From NCBI RefSeq assembly GCF_025971925.1, contig NZ_JAPDHV010000001.1, positions 496,001 to 560,000 of the forward strand: 64,000 nucleotides of DNA, in the 5' to 3' direction. Below, piece by piece: positions 28,067-37,817 of this stretch; within the stretch, counting starts at the first letter, position 1; every line of letters begins with the position of its first letter. Below the pieces are notes generated by a model. The model worked only from the letters and a program-made list of their open reading frames with translations, did no database searches and was not told the origin of the DNA. This DNA is from Chryseobacterium oryctis (lineage in GTDB: Bacteria > Bacteroidota > Bacteroidia > Flavobacteriales > Weeksellaceae). A program made the position numbers and the translations under genes.

Positions 28067-29560
28067 TTAATGAACGTCCCAGAAAATTTTTGTTGTTACT
28101 TTATCTCCTCCAATTTTCGCAGCTGCATTAGTAACATTAGTTTTATTCAACAAATATTCTTGGTCTGAATACTTCATTCTTACTGGCACATCATCTACAC
28201 TAGAGTCATCAGGATTTTGAAATACAGGATAATCTAACCTTCTTGCAAAGTTCCACGCCTGAAAGCCCTTATTAAACATTGCTACCCAAGCCTGAAAACC
28301 AATAGATTGTTTCCAATTAGCTGCATTATATGGATTAACCGCAATGAAAGCTGCTGTAGTTGTTGAATCAATTCCATATTCGGTCATAGATGCTTCAATA
28401 GCTTTTACATATAAAGCATCAGCTGTACCTCCTACGTTAAAGCCTCGTGCTGCTGCCTCAGCTCTTAAGAATGTTATTTCAGTATAGTCTAACAAATATC
28501 CTGGAGCATTCGGAGTAATCAGCATATATCCATCCCCTGCAGCATCTCCAGCTTTGGTTGAAGTCATGTGTGAATATGCTGAGTATGAATTCGAAGAACC
28601 ATATACCCCTCCAACATATGCTCCACCAACTTTAGTAAACCATCTTCCTCTTCTTGGATCTGATGTAGAGTTCATATAATCAACCAATACATCTGAAGGA
28701 ATAAAGTCATTTCTTCCTGACTGTATTACATCTTGATAAACAGGATTAGCAAATAACCCTGAAGGAAAAGCCGACAATCCAAAGTTATCATCATTACTTT
28801 CAAAAATCCCAGCATTATATGCTGCTTCTGCATAATTTTTAGCTAGTGTAGGATCAACATCTGATAAAGTAACAGCCAATCTAAACTTAAGAGAATTTGC
28901 CATCTTTTTCCATTTTGACATGTTCCCTCCATAATACAAATCATTTGTATACCCTGGCTGAGAGGTATTAATCAATGTATTTGCAACATCTATTCTTTTT
29001 ATAAGATCTAGATAGATTGTTTTTGCATCATCATACGGAATTTCTGATGGACCAGTGTTTCCAGGAACTGCTTTCAAGGCTCCAAAATAAGGTACATCTC
29101 CATAAGTATCAACTAAATTAGCCCAAGTATATACACTAATTAATTCAATTATTGCTTCTTTATTATTTTTTTCAATAGCACTACCTCCCTCATTCTGAAG
29201 AAACTGTTTCGCATCACGAAGTGCCGACAAAACTCCAGGAGAATGAGTTACAGCAGAACTAGATGCCATCATTCTGTTATAGTGATTTCTAGGAATCGGT
29301 CTTGTAACCATATCATAGTTTGACTCATCTATATATGTTGTTTGAGCCCACTGCTGTGTAAAAAACCTTGATATGTTACTATTAACGTTCGACGTTAACA
29401 ATTGAGATGCTAACTCTTGTTGTGCACTAGCTACCAATAATCCAGAAGGAACAACAGTAGGGTGTTTAGGATCTTCATTTAGAGATGTTATATCACTCTC
29501 ACAAGAGTGAGTAACTACAGTCAAAGAAATTATACTGAGTATTAAAAATATTTTTTTCAT
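28067..29560 (-). CDS. SusD/RagB family nutrient-binding outer-membrane lipoprotein
   Basis: A 497-residue surface lipoprotein (signal ending VVTHSC, Cys20) that caps a SusC channel and binds the nutrient. The sequence matches the SusD_2-type (SusD/RagB) group: NEDPKHPTVVP near residue 30, AQQELASQL, KKMANSLKFRLAVTL near 215, and YTEITFLRAEAAARGF near 355. It lies 3 bp behind the susC gene and is clearly co-transcribed. No glycoside hydrolase, protease or sigma/anti-sigma pair is adjacent, so the substrate (glycan, peptide or other) is not indicated. Confidence 0.94.
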   Translation of the reverse strand: MKKIFLILSIISLTVVTHSCESDITSLNEDPKHPTVVPSGLLVASAQQELASQLLTSNVNSNISRFFTQQWAQTTYIDESNYDMVTRPIPRNHYNRMMASSSAVTHSPGVLSALRDAKQFLQNEGGSAIEKNNKEAIIELISVYTWANLVDTYGDVPYFGALKAVPGNTGPSEIPYDDAKTIYLDLIKRIDVANTLINTSQPGYTNDLYYGGNMSKWKKMANSLKFRLAVTLSDVDPTLAKNYAEAAYNAGIFESNDDNFGLSAFPSGLFANPVYQDVIQSGRNDFIPSDVLVDYMNSTSDPRRGRWFTKVGGAYVGGVYGSSNSYSAYSHMTSTKAGDAAGDGYMLITPNAPGYLLDYTEITFLRAEAAARGFNVGGTADALYVKAIEASMTEYGIDSTTTAAFIAVNPYNAANWKQSIGFQAWVAMFNKGFQAWNFARRLDYPVFQNPDDSSVDDVPVRMKYSDQEYLLNKTNVTNAAAKIGGDKVTTKIFWDVH

Positions 29561-29563
29561 TTT

Positions 29564-32500
29564 TTAGAATTTTAAAGTTACATTAACTCCAATATCACGA
29601 GTTGTTGGTAATACCCCAATAGAATTACCTTTGGATGCTAAGCCATTACCTGTTCCTACTTCAGGATCTGCATATGGCAAATTTTTGTGTATTATCCAAA
29701 GATTTCGTCCAACTATAGAAATTTTAGCTTCTTGAATAGAAGTATTCGCTAAAATTGACTTAGGAAGTGTATATCCTATACTAGCCTCTCTTAGCTTAAC
29801 ATATGATGCATCATAAACAAATCGTTTATTAGGCATTCTTCGATATCCATCAACATTTCCAAAATTATTCGGAGCTGTTGTAGCTGTTGTATTTACCTGT
29901 CCATTTGGATTTACACCCGGATGCACAACACCAGCAGTTCTATAATCTCCCACAGCAGTCTCTTCGTATAGACCTGTAGCAAGACCATAGTACATATCTG
30001 TTGAAAATACATCTCCACCATGTTTCACATCAATAAGGAAACTCAAAGAAATCCCCTTGTAATTAAAACTATTTCTCACTCCTCCAATCCAATCAGGAGT
30101 AATATTTCCAATAACCTGATTTGGATTTGTTAAGTACCTCCCAGTAGTTGGATTAATAACCGGCTGACCATTTAGATATACATAATCTGTCCCAACTAAT
30201 GCACCAAAGGCCTCTCCAACTCTTGCGTTCAATGAAACACCTCCTTGATATGAGGCTAATAAATAGTTCTGCGCATCTTCATACAACTTAACTACTTTAT
30301 TCTCATTTTTAGACCAATTTACATCAATATCCCATCTAAAATTATCTGTTTTAAATGGTGTTCCATTTAGCTGAATCTCTATCCCCTTATTATCAATTTG
30401 CCCCGCATTTACTAAGAATGTTCTATATCCTGTTGCAGATGATACAGGAAGATTAATAATTTGATCAATTGTTTTTGTTTTATAAATTGCAATATCAAAT
30501 CCTAATCTATTTTTAAAGAACTGTCCTTCCATACCAAACTCAGTTTCCTTAGACCTCTGAGGTCTTAAATTTGGATTAGCTAAAAAGTATGACTGGTTAA
30601 CCAATCCTGATCCATTAAAACCTCCTCTTACCCTATAGGTATTTTGTAATCTATAATTATCAGTAGAAGATCCTACCTCTGCATAATTACCTCTGATTTT
30701 CCAAAAGCTTAACCAACTTGGTTTCCATAACTCAGATAAAATAACAGATCCTGTTACTGAATAATAATCATATGTATTATTTTTTTTTGGAAGATTTGAA
30801 CTTCTGTCTACTCTATAAGTTCCATCAACATATAACATATTTTTATATCCAAATGATGCCGTTGCATATAAACTGGATGTTAACTTTTTTGAATAATTTT
30901 CATCTGGTGGGATAATTGGATCTGCTGAATTTGAAATAGCAAATAAGCCAGGAGTAGCAAGCCCTCCCTCTGTACTTGCGTATACATCATCAACTAAATT
31001 CCTTCTGACATTTCCTCCGACAATCCCACTTACATTAAAATCAGGTGTAAAGTCATATTTATAATTTGCAAATAAATCAAAATTTGTTTCCGTAGTTCTG
31101 ATATCCTGACGAGAATATCCTGATGTTACATTATTTCCAGATGCACCAAAAGCCTGAGGTAAAGAACCATTCATTAGCCTTTCCTCTATCAGCATCTGCA
31201 TTTGATCATAAGATAACTTACCTGTAATTCCAAAATTCTTAGAAACATCATATTTTAATTGTACATAATTAAAACTTCTTGTTCTAGTATCTGACTGATA
31301 ATTTTGGTATCTTTGGAAATAAGGATTATTCCAATAAGCAGGTGTACCATCTGTAGCCGAATTTCTGTTCCATGTATTATTCCCACTATTGGTTCTTTGG
31401 TACGCATCTCTTAATGACAATACATCAACGTTTGTCTGCCACCACTGTCTAAAACCAGTAACTAAATTATCTGAATACCCTGTTTCATTTCTACCTTTTG
31501 TATCTTGAATAGTCAAAGTTGAATAAACTGTTGCATGAAGCTTATCTGTAAAATCATAATTAAATTTTGCAGACAAACTATTTTTTCTCAAATCAGAGTT
31601 AGGTAAAAGACCATTAGAGAGCATATTTGTATAAGAAAGTGAAATATTCGATGATTTACTTCCTTTTTCCAACGATATTGAATTAACATACGTAACAGGA
31701 GTCTCGAAAAACTTAATAGGACCATTCTTTGCAGCCACCCAAGGGGTCGCTTTTCCAAAATTAGGAGAAGTTGGATCATATGAATCCCATTGGTAAACTA
31801 ATAGATTTGGATTAAATTCAGCTCCATAAGAAGCATCTTCCGTAAAAGGAACTTGATACCCTCCTGTTACATCATCATGATTAAAGTATTCATCTGGATT
31901 TCCATCTCCATTAGTATCATTACCATATACAGGACCATAGCCAGCCCCATACCTTGTTTGATATTTAGGAAAAGTTGATTTATCAATAAATCCTGCGGTA
32001 ATTCCAGAACTTAACGTCACTCCCCAACTTCCATCTTGCTTACCTCGTCCATTTTTAGTAACAATCAAAATTACCCCATCACTTCCTCTTTCTCCATACA
32101 ATGCAGAAGCAGCCGCACCTTTTAATACGTTTACACTTTCTATATCCTCCTGATTAATATCTGATAAAAAGTTTCCATAATCAAAAATAGCACCACCTAC
32201 AGTACCATTATTTACAGGAGAACCATCTATTACTATTAAAGGACTTCCTCCACTTAAGGATTTATAACCTCTGATTAATAAGTTTGCTGATCCACCGAAG
32301 TTATTGTTTGTATTAACCTGCAACCCAGAAACCTTTCCAGAAAGTAAAGATGCTACATTTCCTGTATTGGTTGTTCCTCCAGTAAGAGCCTCCGCTTTTA
32401 CTTCTTCAGAAGCATATCCTAATGACTTCTTCTCTCTTTTAATACCAAGCGCAGTTACTACTACGCCTTCAATGTCCTGTGTTTTTAATGTATCACTCTT

Positions 32501-32575
32501 CTTTTGCTGAGCATTAGCCACAGCTAGAGATGAAGATAATACTAAGACAAGCACACCAGCTGTTAGTTTCTTCAT
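29564..32575 (-). CDS. SusC/RagA family TonB-linked outer-membrane transporter
   Basis: A 1003-residue TonB-dependent importer. The signal peptide ends SLAVANAQQ and is followed directly by a TonB-box-like stretch and the SusC signature IEGVVVTALGIKREKKSLGY; the usual carboxypeptidase-like N-terminal domain is absent. The plug includes GKVSGLQVNTNN, LIRGYKSLSGGSPLIVIDG and LKGAAASALYGERGSDGVIL. The barrel ends with TLKF. With SusD it forms a lidded uptake complex powered by TonB. Confidence 0.96.
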   Translation of the reverse strand: MKKLTAGVLVLVLSSSLAVANAQQKKSDTLKTQDIEGVVVTALGIKREKKSLGYASEEVKAEALTGGTTNTGNVASLLSGKVSGLQVNTNNNFGGSANLLIRGYKSLSGGSPLIVIDGSPVNNGTVGGAIFDYGNFLSDINQEDIESVNVLKGAAASALYGERGSDGVILIVTKNGRGKQDGSWGVTLSSGITAGFIDKSTFPKYQTRYGAGYGPVYGNDTNGDGNPDEYFNHDDVTGGYQVPFTEDASYGAEFNPNLLVYQWDSYDPTSPNFGKATPWVAAKNGPIKFFETPVTYVNSISLEKGSKSSNISLSYTNMLSNGLLPNSDLRKNSLSAKFNYDFTDKLHATVYSTLTIQDTKGRNETGYSDNLVTGFRQWWQTNVDVLSLRDAYQRTNSGNNTWNRNSATDGTPAYWNNPYFQRYQNYQSDTRTRSFNYVQLKYDVSKNFGITGKLSYDQMQMLIEERLMNGSLPQAFGASGNNVTSGYSRQDIRTTETNFDLFANYKYDFTPDFNVSGIVGGNVRRNLVDDVYASTEGGLATPGLFAISNSADPIIPPDENYSKKLTSSLYATASFGYKNMLYVDGTYRVDRSSNLPKKNNTYDYYSVTGSVILSELWKPSWLSFWKIRGNYAEVGSSTDNYRLQNTYRVRGGFNGSGLVNQSYFLANPNLRPQRSKETEFGMEGQFFKNRLGFDIAIYKTKTIDQIINLPVSSATGYRTFLVNAGQIDNKGIEIQLNGTPFKTDNFRWDIDVNWSKNENKVVKLYEDAQNYLLASYQGGVSLNARVGEAFGALVGTDYVYLNGQPVINPTTGRYLTNPNQVIGNITPDWIGGVRNSFNYKGISLSFLIDVKHGGDVFSTDMYYGLATGLYEETAVGDYRTAGVVHPGVNPNGQVNTTATTAPNNFGNVDGYRRMPNKRFVYDASYVKLREASIGYTLPKSILANTSIQEAKISIVGRNLWIIHKNLPYADPEVGTGNGLASKGNSIGVLPTTRDIGVNVTLKF

Positions 32576-32594
32576 ATCAATTTTTTTTTGTACT

Positions 32595-32606
32595 CACAAA
32601 TTTGTG
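32595..32606. promoter_or_regulatory. 12-bp perfect palindrome upstream of susC
   Basis: CACAAATTTGTG lies 20 bp upstream of the susC start codon, between divergent susC and rnhB. It contains AAATTTG on both strands, so it may be part of a -7 element or an operator. No protein is identified for it. Confidence 0.4.
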
Positions 32607-32690
32607 AAACTTTCTTAATAAAACAAAACAAAAACATAAAAAAATATTATTTTAATTCCAATTTTTCAAAAATCATTATTTTTACATTAT

Positions 32691-32698
32691 TAAATTTG
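32691..32698 (+). promoter_or_regulatory. rnhB -7 element
   Basis: TAAATTTG fits TAnnTTTG and lies 9 bp before the ATG at 32708, implying a very short leader. It rules out the in-frame start 120 bp further upstream, which would lie before the transcription start. Confidence 0.6.
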
Positions 32699-32707
32699 TT
32701 AATTTTT

Positions 32708-33292
32708 ATGGAATTATTAAAAAAATGGTCAGAAAATTATACTGAAGCAGGATGTGACGAAGTAGGAAGAGGGTGCTTAAGCGGGCCAGTAGTAGCCGCA
32801 GCCGTGATTTTAGATGATGATTTTAAGCAAAATTTAGTTAATGACTCCAAAAAATTAAACTTTAAAACAAGACTAGGACTGGATGAATACATAAAGGATA
32901 ATGTAAAAGATTTTGCCATAGCAGAACTTCCCCCAGAGTTTATTGACAAGCACAATATACTAAATGCAAGCATCCATGCGATGCACCAGGCCTTAGATAA
33001 ATTAACAATAAGACCAGAGCTTATTTTGGTGGATGGAAATAAATTTCACCCTTATAATTACATCCCACATCAATGCATTATCAAAGGAGATTCTAAAGTT
33101 TTATCTATTGCAGCAGCTTCCATTTTAGCAAAGAATTACAGAGATAAATTAATGATTGAACTCCATGAAGAATTCCCACAATATGGCTGGGATACAAATT
33201 TTGGATATGCAACAAAAAAACATCAGGAAGCCTTAATAAAATACGGCCCTACAAAATATCACCGTCAATCTTTCAGATTAAAATATGATTAA
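32708..33292 (+). CDS. rnhB: Ribonuclease HII
   Basis: Cleaves RNA of RNA-DNA hybrids and removes single ribonucleotides from DNA. The 194-residue protein from MELLKKWSENYTEAG has the active-site motif AGCDEVGRGCLSGPVVAAAV (DE of the DExGRG signature at about residues 17-18), the third acidic residue in ILVDGNKF, and the fourth region KGDSKVLSIAAASILAK. The frame is open further upstream, but those 40 codons are AT-rich noise lying before the promoter element, so the ATG at 32708 is chosen. Confidence 0.95.
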   Translation: MELLKKWSENYTEAGCDEVGRGCLSGPVVAAAVILDDDFKQNLVNDSKKLNFKTRLGLDEYIKDNVKDFAIAELPPEFIDKHNILNASIHAMHQALDKLTIRPELILVDGNKFHPYNYIPHQCIIKGDSKVLSIAAASILAKNYRDKLMIELHEEFPQYGWDTNFGYATKKHQEALIKYGPTKYHRQSFRLKYD

Positions 33293-33354
33293 AAAAACAC
33301 CAATTGATTTTTAACATTTTATTAATTCAGTAAAAGAAAATTTAAATTACATCT

Positions 33355-33389
33355 AAATAAAAAAGAGAAACAATAATTTGTTTCTCTTT
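33355..33389 (-). terminator. Terminator of yidC
   Basis: Hairpin AAAGAGAAACAA-TAAT-TTGTTTCTCTTT (33362-33389), 12 perfect pairs. On the minus strand it ends in a T run, 15 bp after the yidC stop codon. Confidence 0.9.
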
Positions 33390-33403
33390 CTGTTATAATT
33401 AGT

Positions 33404-35203
33404 TTATTTCTTTTTATTTCTCTGTTGTTCTGCCATTTTTTGTTGTTCCTGAGCTTTTTCCATCATCTCTCTCATTCGTCTTTGGAACTTCCCTTCAGCT
33501 TTAGGCTTCTCTTTATTAGCCTGAATCTGTGCATGGATTTTCTTTTCATCTAAGATCAAATATTTGATAACAAGGATAATCAAGATATTAATTGCGTTTG
33601 ATACGAAATAGTACCAAGAAAGACCAGATGCAGAAGTATTCAAGAAGAACAGGAATGTAATTGGGAAGATATACATCAAAACCTTCATATTTGGCATTCC
33701 TTCCTGTTGAGGTTGTTGCATATTTCCTGAAGTCATTACTGTATAAATCAAAATTACTACTGTACAAGCAATTGCAAAAATACTTAAGTGATCGCCCAAG
33801 AAAGGAATATTAAATGGTAATTTTATCAAATCGTCATACGCCGTTAAATCTTTAGCAAACCAAAAGCCCTGCCCTCTCAAATCAATAAAATTTGGGAAGA
33901 AACGGAACAATGCATAGAAAATAGGAATCTGCACCAACGCTGGCAAACATCCCGCCATTTGATTTACTCCAGCTTTTCTATAAATTTCCATAGTAGCCTG
34001 TTGCTTTTTCATAGGATCTGCATCCTTCAATTTGGCATTCACCTCATCAATTTCAGGACGGATAACTTTCATCATTGCACTCAATTTATGTTGTTTATAC
34101 ATAATTGGTGACAAAATAAGCTTCACAATGATAGTCATTAAGAAAATCACCCAACCTGCAGTAAGTCCCCATTCTGCAATGATATTATACATAGGAATAA
34201 AGAATCCACGGTTCATCCATCCGATGAAAGACCAACCTAAAGGTAAAATTTCATCAAAATTTTTATCATAAGATTTTAACAACGATAAATCTAATGGCAT
34301 AAAATACCAAGTGAAATCCTGATTCAATTCGCCCCCCGTCATTTGAACAAAACCTTCATAATTCAGCTTTTTCAAATACTCTCCCTCTTCAACAGTATCC
34401 TGATATCCTTTACTCTGGGTAAATCCGTTTTTAGCTTCAATCACAGAAGCGAAGAACTGTTGCTTTACACCAATCCAGTTAAGAGTTTCCTTTTCTTCTT
34501 CCATTGTCGTTCTTCCATCATAATCATAATCTTTATAATTATTGAAAGCGTACGAAAATTCTGAATGAGACTGCTCCTGAGTTCTACCTTTTTCAAGATT
34601 TCTTACACTGTAATCCCAAATAAAATCTGCCTTACTATCAGACGTTAACTGAGCTAGACCTTGAGTTCTTACTTTAAAATCTAATGTATATTTTGGAAGT
34701 AACGTATAAATAAACTGAATAACAGCACCGTTATAATTAGCCGTCATTGTTACAGTGTTTCCATTTACAGTCGGTGTAAATACTAAATCTTTGGTATTGA
34801 TTACTTTTCCAGTTTTATCTTTAAACTGAAAACCGTAATTTGAATTATTTTTATTGATTAAATAAAGCGGAAGATCAGCTTTGTCTGTTTTTTGGTCGTA
34901 GGCTTTATATTCCGAAAGCTCTATTTTAGAAACCTGCCCTCCTAAACTTGAGAACTCTACTTTCAATTCTTTATTTGAAAGATTCGCAGTCTGAATTGCG
35001 TTAGGAGTTACATTGGGATTGATATTGCTAACCTGAGTTTGTTTTACAGCATTCTGTACCTTTTCAGTTTTTTGTTGCTGTGCTTTCAATTCTTCTTCTT
35101 TTGATTGCTTGTTTTGGAAATAAAACATGAAACCAAAAAGAACCAAACACAAAACCGCAAAACTTATCATTTGGCTTTTATCCAGTCCGTTGTTCTGTTG
35201 CAT
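33404..35203 (-). CDS. yidC: Membrane protein insertase YidC
   Basis: Inserts proteins into the inner membrane, alone or with SecYEG. The 599-residue protein has an N-terminal anchor (FAVLCLVLFGFMFYF), a periplasmic beta-sandwich domain (about 60-340), and the conserved core of helices with YKQHKLSAMMKVIRPEI, AGCLPALVQIPIFYALFRF and SWYYFVSNAINILIILV. The C-terminal tail is highly basic (QQKMAEQQRNKKK), as in ribosome-binding YidC tails. It lies downstream of pyrG on the same strand with a 183-bp gap containing a hairpin. Confidence 0.97.
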   Translation of the reverse strand: MQQNNGLDKSQMISFAVLCLVLFGFMFYFQNKQSKEEELKAQQQKTEKVQNAVKQTQVSNINPNVTPNAIQTANLSNKELKVEFSSLGGQVSKIELSEYKAYDQKTDKADLPLYLINKNNSNYGFQFKDKTGKVINTKDLVFTPTVNGNTVTMTANYNGAVIQFIYTLLPKYTLDFKVRTQGLAQLTSDSKADFIWDYSVRNLEKGRTQEQSHSEFSYAFNNYKDYDYDGRTTMEEEKETLNWIGVKQQFFASVIEAKNGFTQSKGYQDTVEEGEYLKKLNYEGFVQMTGGELNQDFTWYFMPLDLSLLKSYDKNFDEILPLGWSFIGWMNRGFFIPMYNIIAEWGLTAGWVIFLMTIIVKLILSPIMYKQHKLSAMMKVIRPEIDEVNAKLKDADPMKKQQATMEIYRKAGVNQMAGCLPALVQIPIFYALFRFFPNFIDLRGQGFWFAKDLTAYDDLIKLPFNIPFLGDHLSIFAIACTVVILIYTVMTSGNMQQPQQEGMPNMKVLMYIFPITFLFFLNTSASGLSWYYFVSNAINILIILVIKYLILDEKKIHAQIQANKEKPKAEGKFQRRMREMMEKAQEQQKMAEQQRNKKK

Positions 35204-35322
35204 TTTATCTTTATTAAAAAATTTTACATTTAAAATTTGTATAGCAAAACGCTACACATTTTGAGTCGACAAAAATACTGTTTTTTTATCAAAACTCTAT
35301 GCTATAATATATTACTTATATA

Positions 35323-35358
35323 ATAAACTCAAGCTGATAATAATCAACCTGAGTTTAT
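35323..35358 (-). terminator. Likely terminator of pyrG
   Basis: Inverted repeat ATAAACTCA / TGAGTTTAT, with an inner pair CTGAT/ATCA, 29 bp after the pyrG stop codon on the minus strand. There is no long T run behind it, so termination may be weak and allow read-through into yidC. Confidence 0.5.
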
Positions 35359-35386
35359 ATATGACGTTTGTAATTAAAAAATTACC

Positions 35387-36994
35387 TTATTTCTGTGTAC
35401 AAGCCTTAATAAAAGCTCTGAATAGAGGATGCGGCGTTGCAACCGTACTCTTATATTCCGGGTGATACTGTACTCCAACATAGAAAGGGTGTCCTGGCAT
35501 TTCTAATGCTTCCACTAGTCCTGTTTCAGGATTCGTACCTGTTGCTAGGAAACCGTTTTTCTCAAAATCAGCCAAATAATCACTATTAAATTCATATCTG
35601 TGACGGTGTCTTTCAGAAATATTTTTGCTTCCGTAGATTTCAGCAAGTTTAGAACCGTTTTTCAAAGCACATTTCCATGCTCCAAGACGCATTGTACCTC
35701 CTTTATCTACTACATTTTTCTGCTCTTCCATTAATGAAATTACTGGATCCGGAGTTGCTGTATCAAATTCCATTGAGTTTGCTTTTGCATGTCCTAAAAC
35801 ATTTCTTGCAAATTCAATTGTCATAATCTGCATTCCTAAACAAATACCCAGCATCGGAATTTTATTTTCTCTGGCAAATTGTGCCGTAAGAATTTTACCT
35901 TCAATACCTCTATCTCCGAAACCTGGAGCGACAAGAATCCCATCGATATCTTTTAATGTATCTTTAATATTTTCAGCAGTTATATCTCCACTGTATACCC
36001 ATCTTACTTTTACCTCAGTCTCTAAATCGGCTCCTGCATGTTTAAAAGCTTCAGCAATTGAAATATAGGAATCCTGAAGAGACACATATTTTCCGACTAG
36101 CGCAATTTCAATAGACTTTTTAGGATTCTGGAATTTCTTAAGGAAATTTTTCCAGTTTTTAAGATCAGCTTCTTTATCACTTTTCAAATCCAGTTCTTTC
36201 AGAACTACATCATCAAAGTTCTGTTTTTGAAGGTACATCGGAACTTCATAAATTGTATCCAAATCTTTACATTCAATCACATTATCCAAAGGAACATTAC
36301 AGAACTGAGCCAATTTTGCTCTCTGATCTTTCGGAATTTTATGTTCTGTTCTGCAAACCAATACATCAGCCATGATTCCGCTTTCCATCAATTGACGAAC
36401 AGAATGCTGAGATGGTTTTGTTTTTAATTCTCCACTCGAAGCCAAATATGGCAACAATGTCAAGTGAATAACCATAGAATTATTTTCACCCAATTCCCAC
36501 TTCAGCTGACGTACAGTTTCAATGTAAGGCAAAGATTCAATATCTCCTACAGTTCCACCGATCTCTGTAATAATGATATCGTAGTTCTGTTTAGATAAAA
36601 TTTTAATTCTACGTTTGATTTCGTTCGTAATATGAGGAATTACCTGAACTGTTTTTCCAAGAAAGTCTCCTTTTCTTTCTTTTTCTATTACAGTCTGGTA
36701 GATTTTTCCTGTCGTAACGTTGTTGTTTTGGGAAGTTGGAGCATCCAGATAACGCTCATAGTGACCTAAATCAAGATCCGTCTCCGCACCATCTTCAGTT
36801 ACATAGCACTCTCCATGTTCATAAGGATTCAGTGTTCCTGGGTCGATATTAATATAAGGATCTAGTTTTTGGATCGTTACATTAAAGCCGCGTGATTTTA
36901 GTAGAAGTCCCAGAGAAGCAGAAACGATTCCCTTTCCCAAAGATGAAGTTACACCTCCTGTCACAAAGATGTACTTTGTATTCTTTTTACTCAT
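35387..36994 (-). CDS. pyrG: CTP synthase
   Basis: Makes CTP from UTP, ATP and glutamine. The 535-residue protein has the synthetase domain at the N-terminus (YIFVTGGVTSSLGKGIVSAS, an ATP P-loop) and a class I glutamine amidotransferase domain at the C-terminus with the nucleophile cysteine in LGICLGMQ and the partner motif HPEYKS. An in-frame TTG six codons upstream is rejected as the start because it overlaps the promoter -7 box; the ATG at 36994 (MSKKNTKYIFV) is used. Confidence 0.97.
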   Translation of the reverse strand: MSKKNTKYIFVTGGVTSSLGKGIVSASLGLLLKSRGFNVTIQKLDPYINIDPGTLNPYEHGECYVTEDGAETDLDLGHYERYLDAPTSQNNNVTTGKIYQTVIEKERKGDFLGKTVQVIPHITNEIKRRIKILSKQNYDIIITEIGGTVGDIESLPYIETVRQLKWELGENNSMVIHLTLLPYLASSGELKTKPSQHSVRQLMESGIMADVLVCRTEHKIPKDQRAKLAQFCNVPLDNVIECKDLDTIYEVPMYLQKQNFDDVVLKELDLKSDKEADLKNWKNFLKKFQNPKKSIEIALVGKYVSLQDSYISIAEAFKHAGADLETEVKVRWVYSGDITAENIKDTLKDIDGILVAPGFGDRGIEGKILTAQFARENKIPMLGICLGMQIMTIEFARNVLGHAKANSMEFDTATPDPVISLMEEQKNVVDKGGTMRLGAWKCALKNGSKLAEIYGSKNISERHRHRYEFNSDYLADFEKNGFLATGTNPETGLVEALEMPGHPFYVGVQYHPEYKSTVATPHPLFRAFIKACTQK

Positions 36995-37009
36995 TAGATT
37001 AGGTTTGTG

Positions 37010-37017
37010 CAAAGTTA
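37010..37017 (-). promoter_or_regulatory. pyrG -7 element
   Basis: On the minus strand TAACTTTG fits TAnnTTTG and lies 15 bp before the ATG at 36994. It overlaps the upstream alternative TTG codon and so decides the start. Confidence 0.6.
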
Positions 37018-37061
37018 GGGGAAAAAGAAATACAAAGCAATTTTGTTACGATTTTAAAAAC

Positions 37062-37089
37062 AAAAAAGTCTTCAAAATTAATTGAAGAC
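37062..37089 (-). terminator. Terminator of yceI-type gene
   Basis: Hairpin GTCTTCAA-AATTAA-TTGAAGAC (37068-37089), running into a T stretch on the minus strand, 29 bp after the stop codon at 37119. Confidence 0.85.
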
Positions 37090-37118
37090 TCATCATTAAA
37101 TCAAGTTATATTTGAAAT

Positions 37119-37691
37119 TTATTGCTTAATCATTTCAAAATACAGGTTAACATCAACCTCCTTACCAACTCCCGCTCCTGTTGGATCATATTTAATATTA
37201 TAATCTAAACGATTCACTTTAAAAGTTGTCTGAAAGCCTAAAACTTCTTTTCCTTGTTGGTTTTTAGTAATCCCGCCAAAAGTTACAGGAACACTGATTT
37301 CTTTTATAACATCTTTGATGTTTAATTTTCCTTTCAAAATATAAGTATTTTTAGCTTTATCTTTAGTGATGGCAATGCTTTCGAATCTCATTTGAGGATA
37401 CTTTTCAACATCAAAAAAATCTGGACTTTTCAAATGCTTGTCTCTCATTTCAACTCCGGTGTTGATTGAATTTATATTGGTCATAAACTCAAAAGTTGCG
37501 TCATCAAGCCCATCTCCTTTAGTTATTACTCTTCCTTCAAAAGAGTCAAATCTTCCCTGTACAAAACTTATGCCCATATGTTTAATCGTGAAATTCACAG
37601 AAGAATGCATCGGATCTACTGCCCAAGCTGTCTGTGCAAAGACTGTAATACTCAATAAAGCAAAAACAAAAGTTAAAAATACCTTTTTCAT
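37119..37691 (-). CDS. YceI family periplasmic protein
   Basis: A 190-residue exported lipocalin-like protein. The signal peptide ends ITVFAQ, followed by TAWAVDPMHSSVNFTIKHMG, the diagnostic opening of YceI proteins, and later VEKYPQMRFESIAI and GVGKEVDVNLYFEMIKQ. YceI barrels bind isoprenoid chains such as polyprenols or quinones; the role here is unknown. It is divergent from radA, with an inverted repeat between them. Confidence 0.92.
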   Translation of the reverse strand: MKKVFLTFVFALLSITVFAQTAWAVDPMHSSVNFTIKHMGISFVQGRFDSFEGRVITKGDGLDDATFEFMTNINSINTGVEMRDKHLKSPDFFDVEKYPQMRFESIAITKDKAKNTYILKGKLNIKDVIKEISVPVTFGGITKNQQGKEVLGFQTTFKVNRLDYNIKYDPTGAGVGKEVDVNLYFEMIKQ

Positions 37692-37763
37692 TGTATATTA
37701 TTTTAAAATTAATTTCAAACAAAAGTATGTTAATTATCAAAACTTTGTATTGATCTATGTTAT

Positions 37764-37783
37764 CTTTCATACAAATATGAAAG
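37764..37783. promoter_or_regulatory. Inverted repeat between divergent yceI-type gene and radA
   Basis: CTTTCATA-CAAA-TATGAAAG, eight perfect pairs around a four-base centre, 34 bp before the radA start. Its place between divergent genes suggests an operator, but no regulator can be named. Confidence 0.4.
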
Positions 37784-37817
37784 TTTCTTTGTGCTAAGTT
37801 TTTCATAATTTTACATC

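Noticed and set aside
32588..32707. Upstream extension of rnhB by 40 codons
   Set aside because: AT-rich sequence of low complexity that contains the -7 promoter element; RNase HII family proteins start near MELLKKW.
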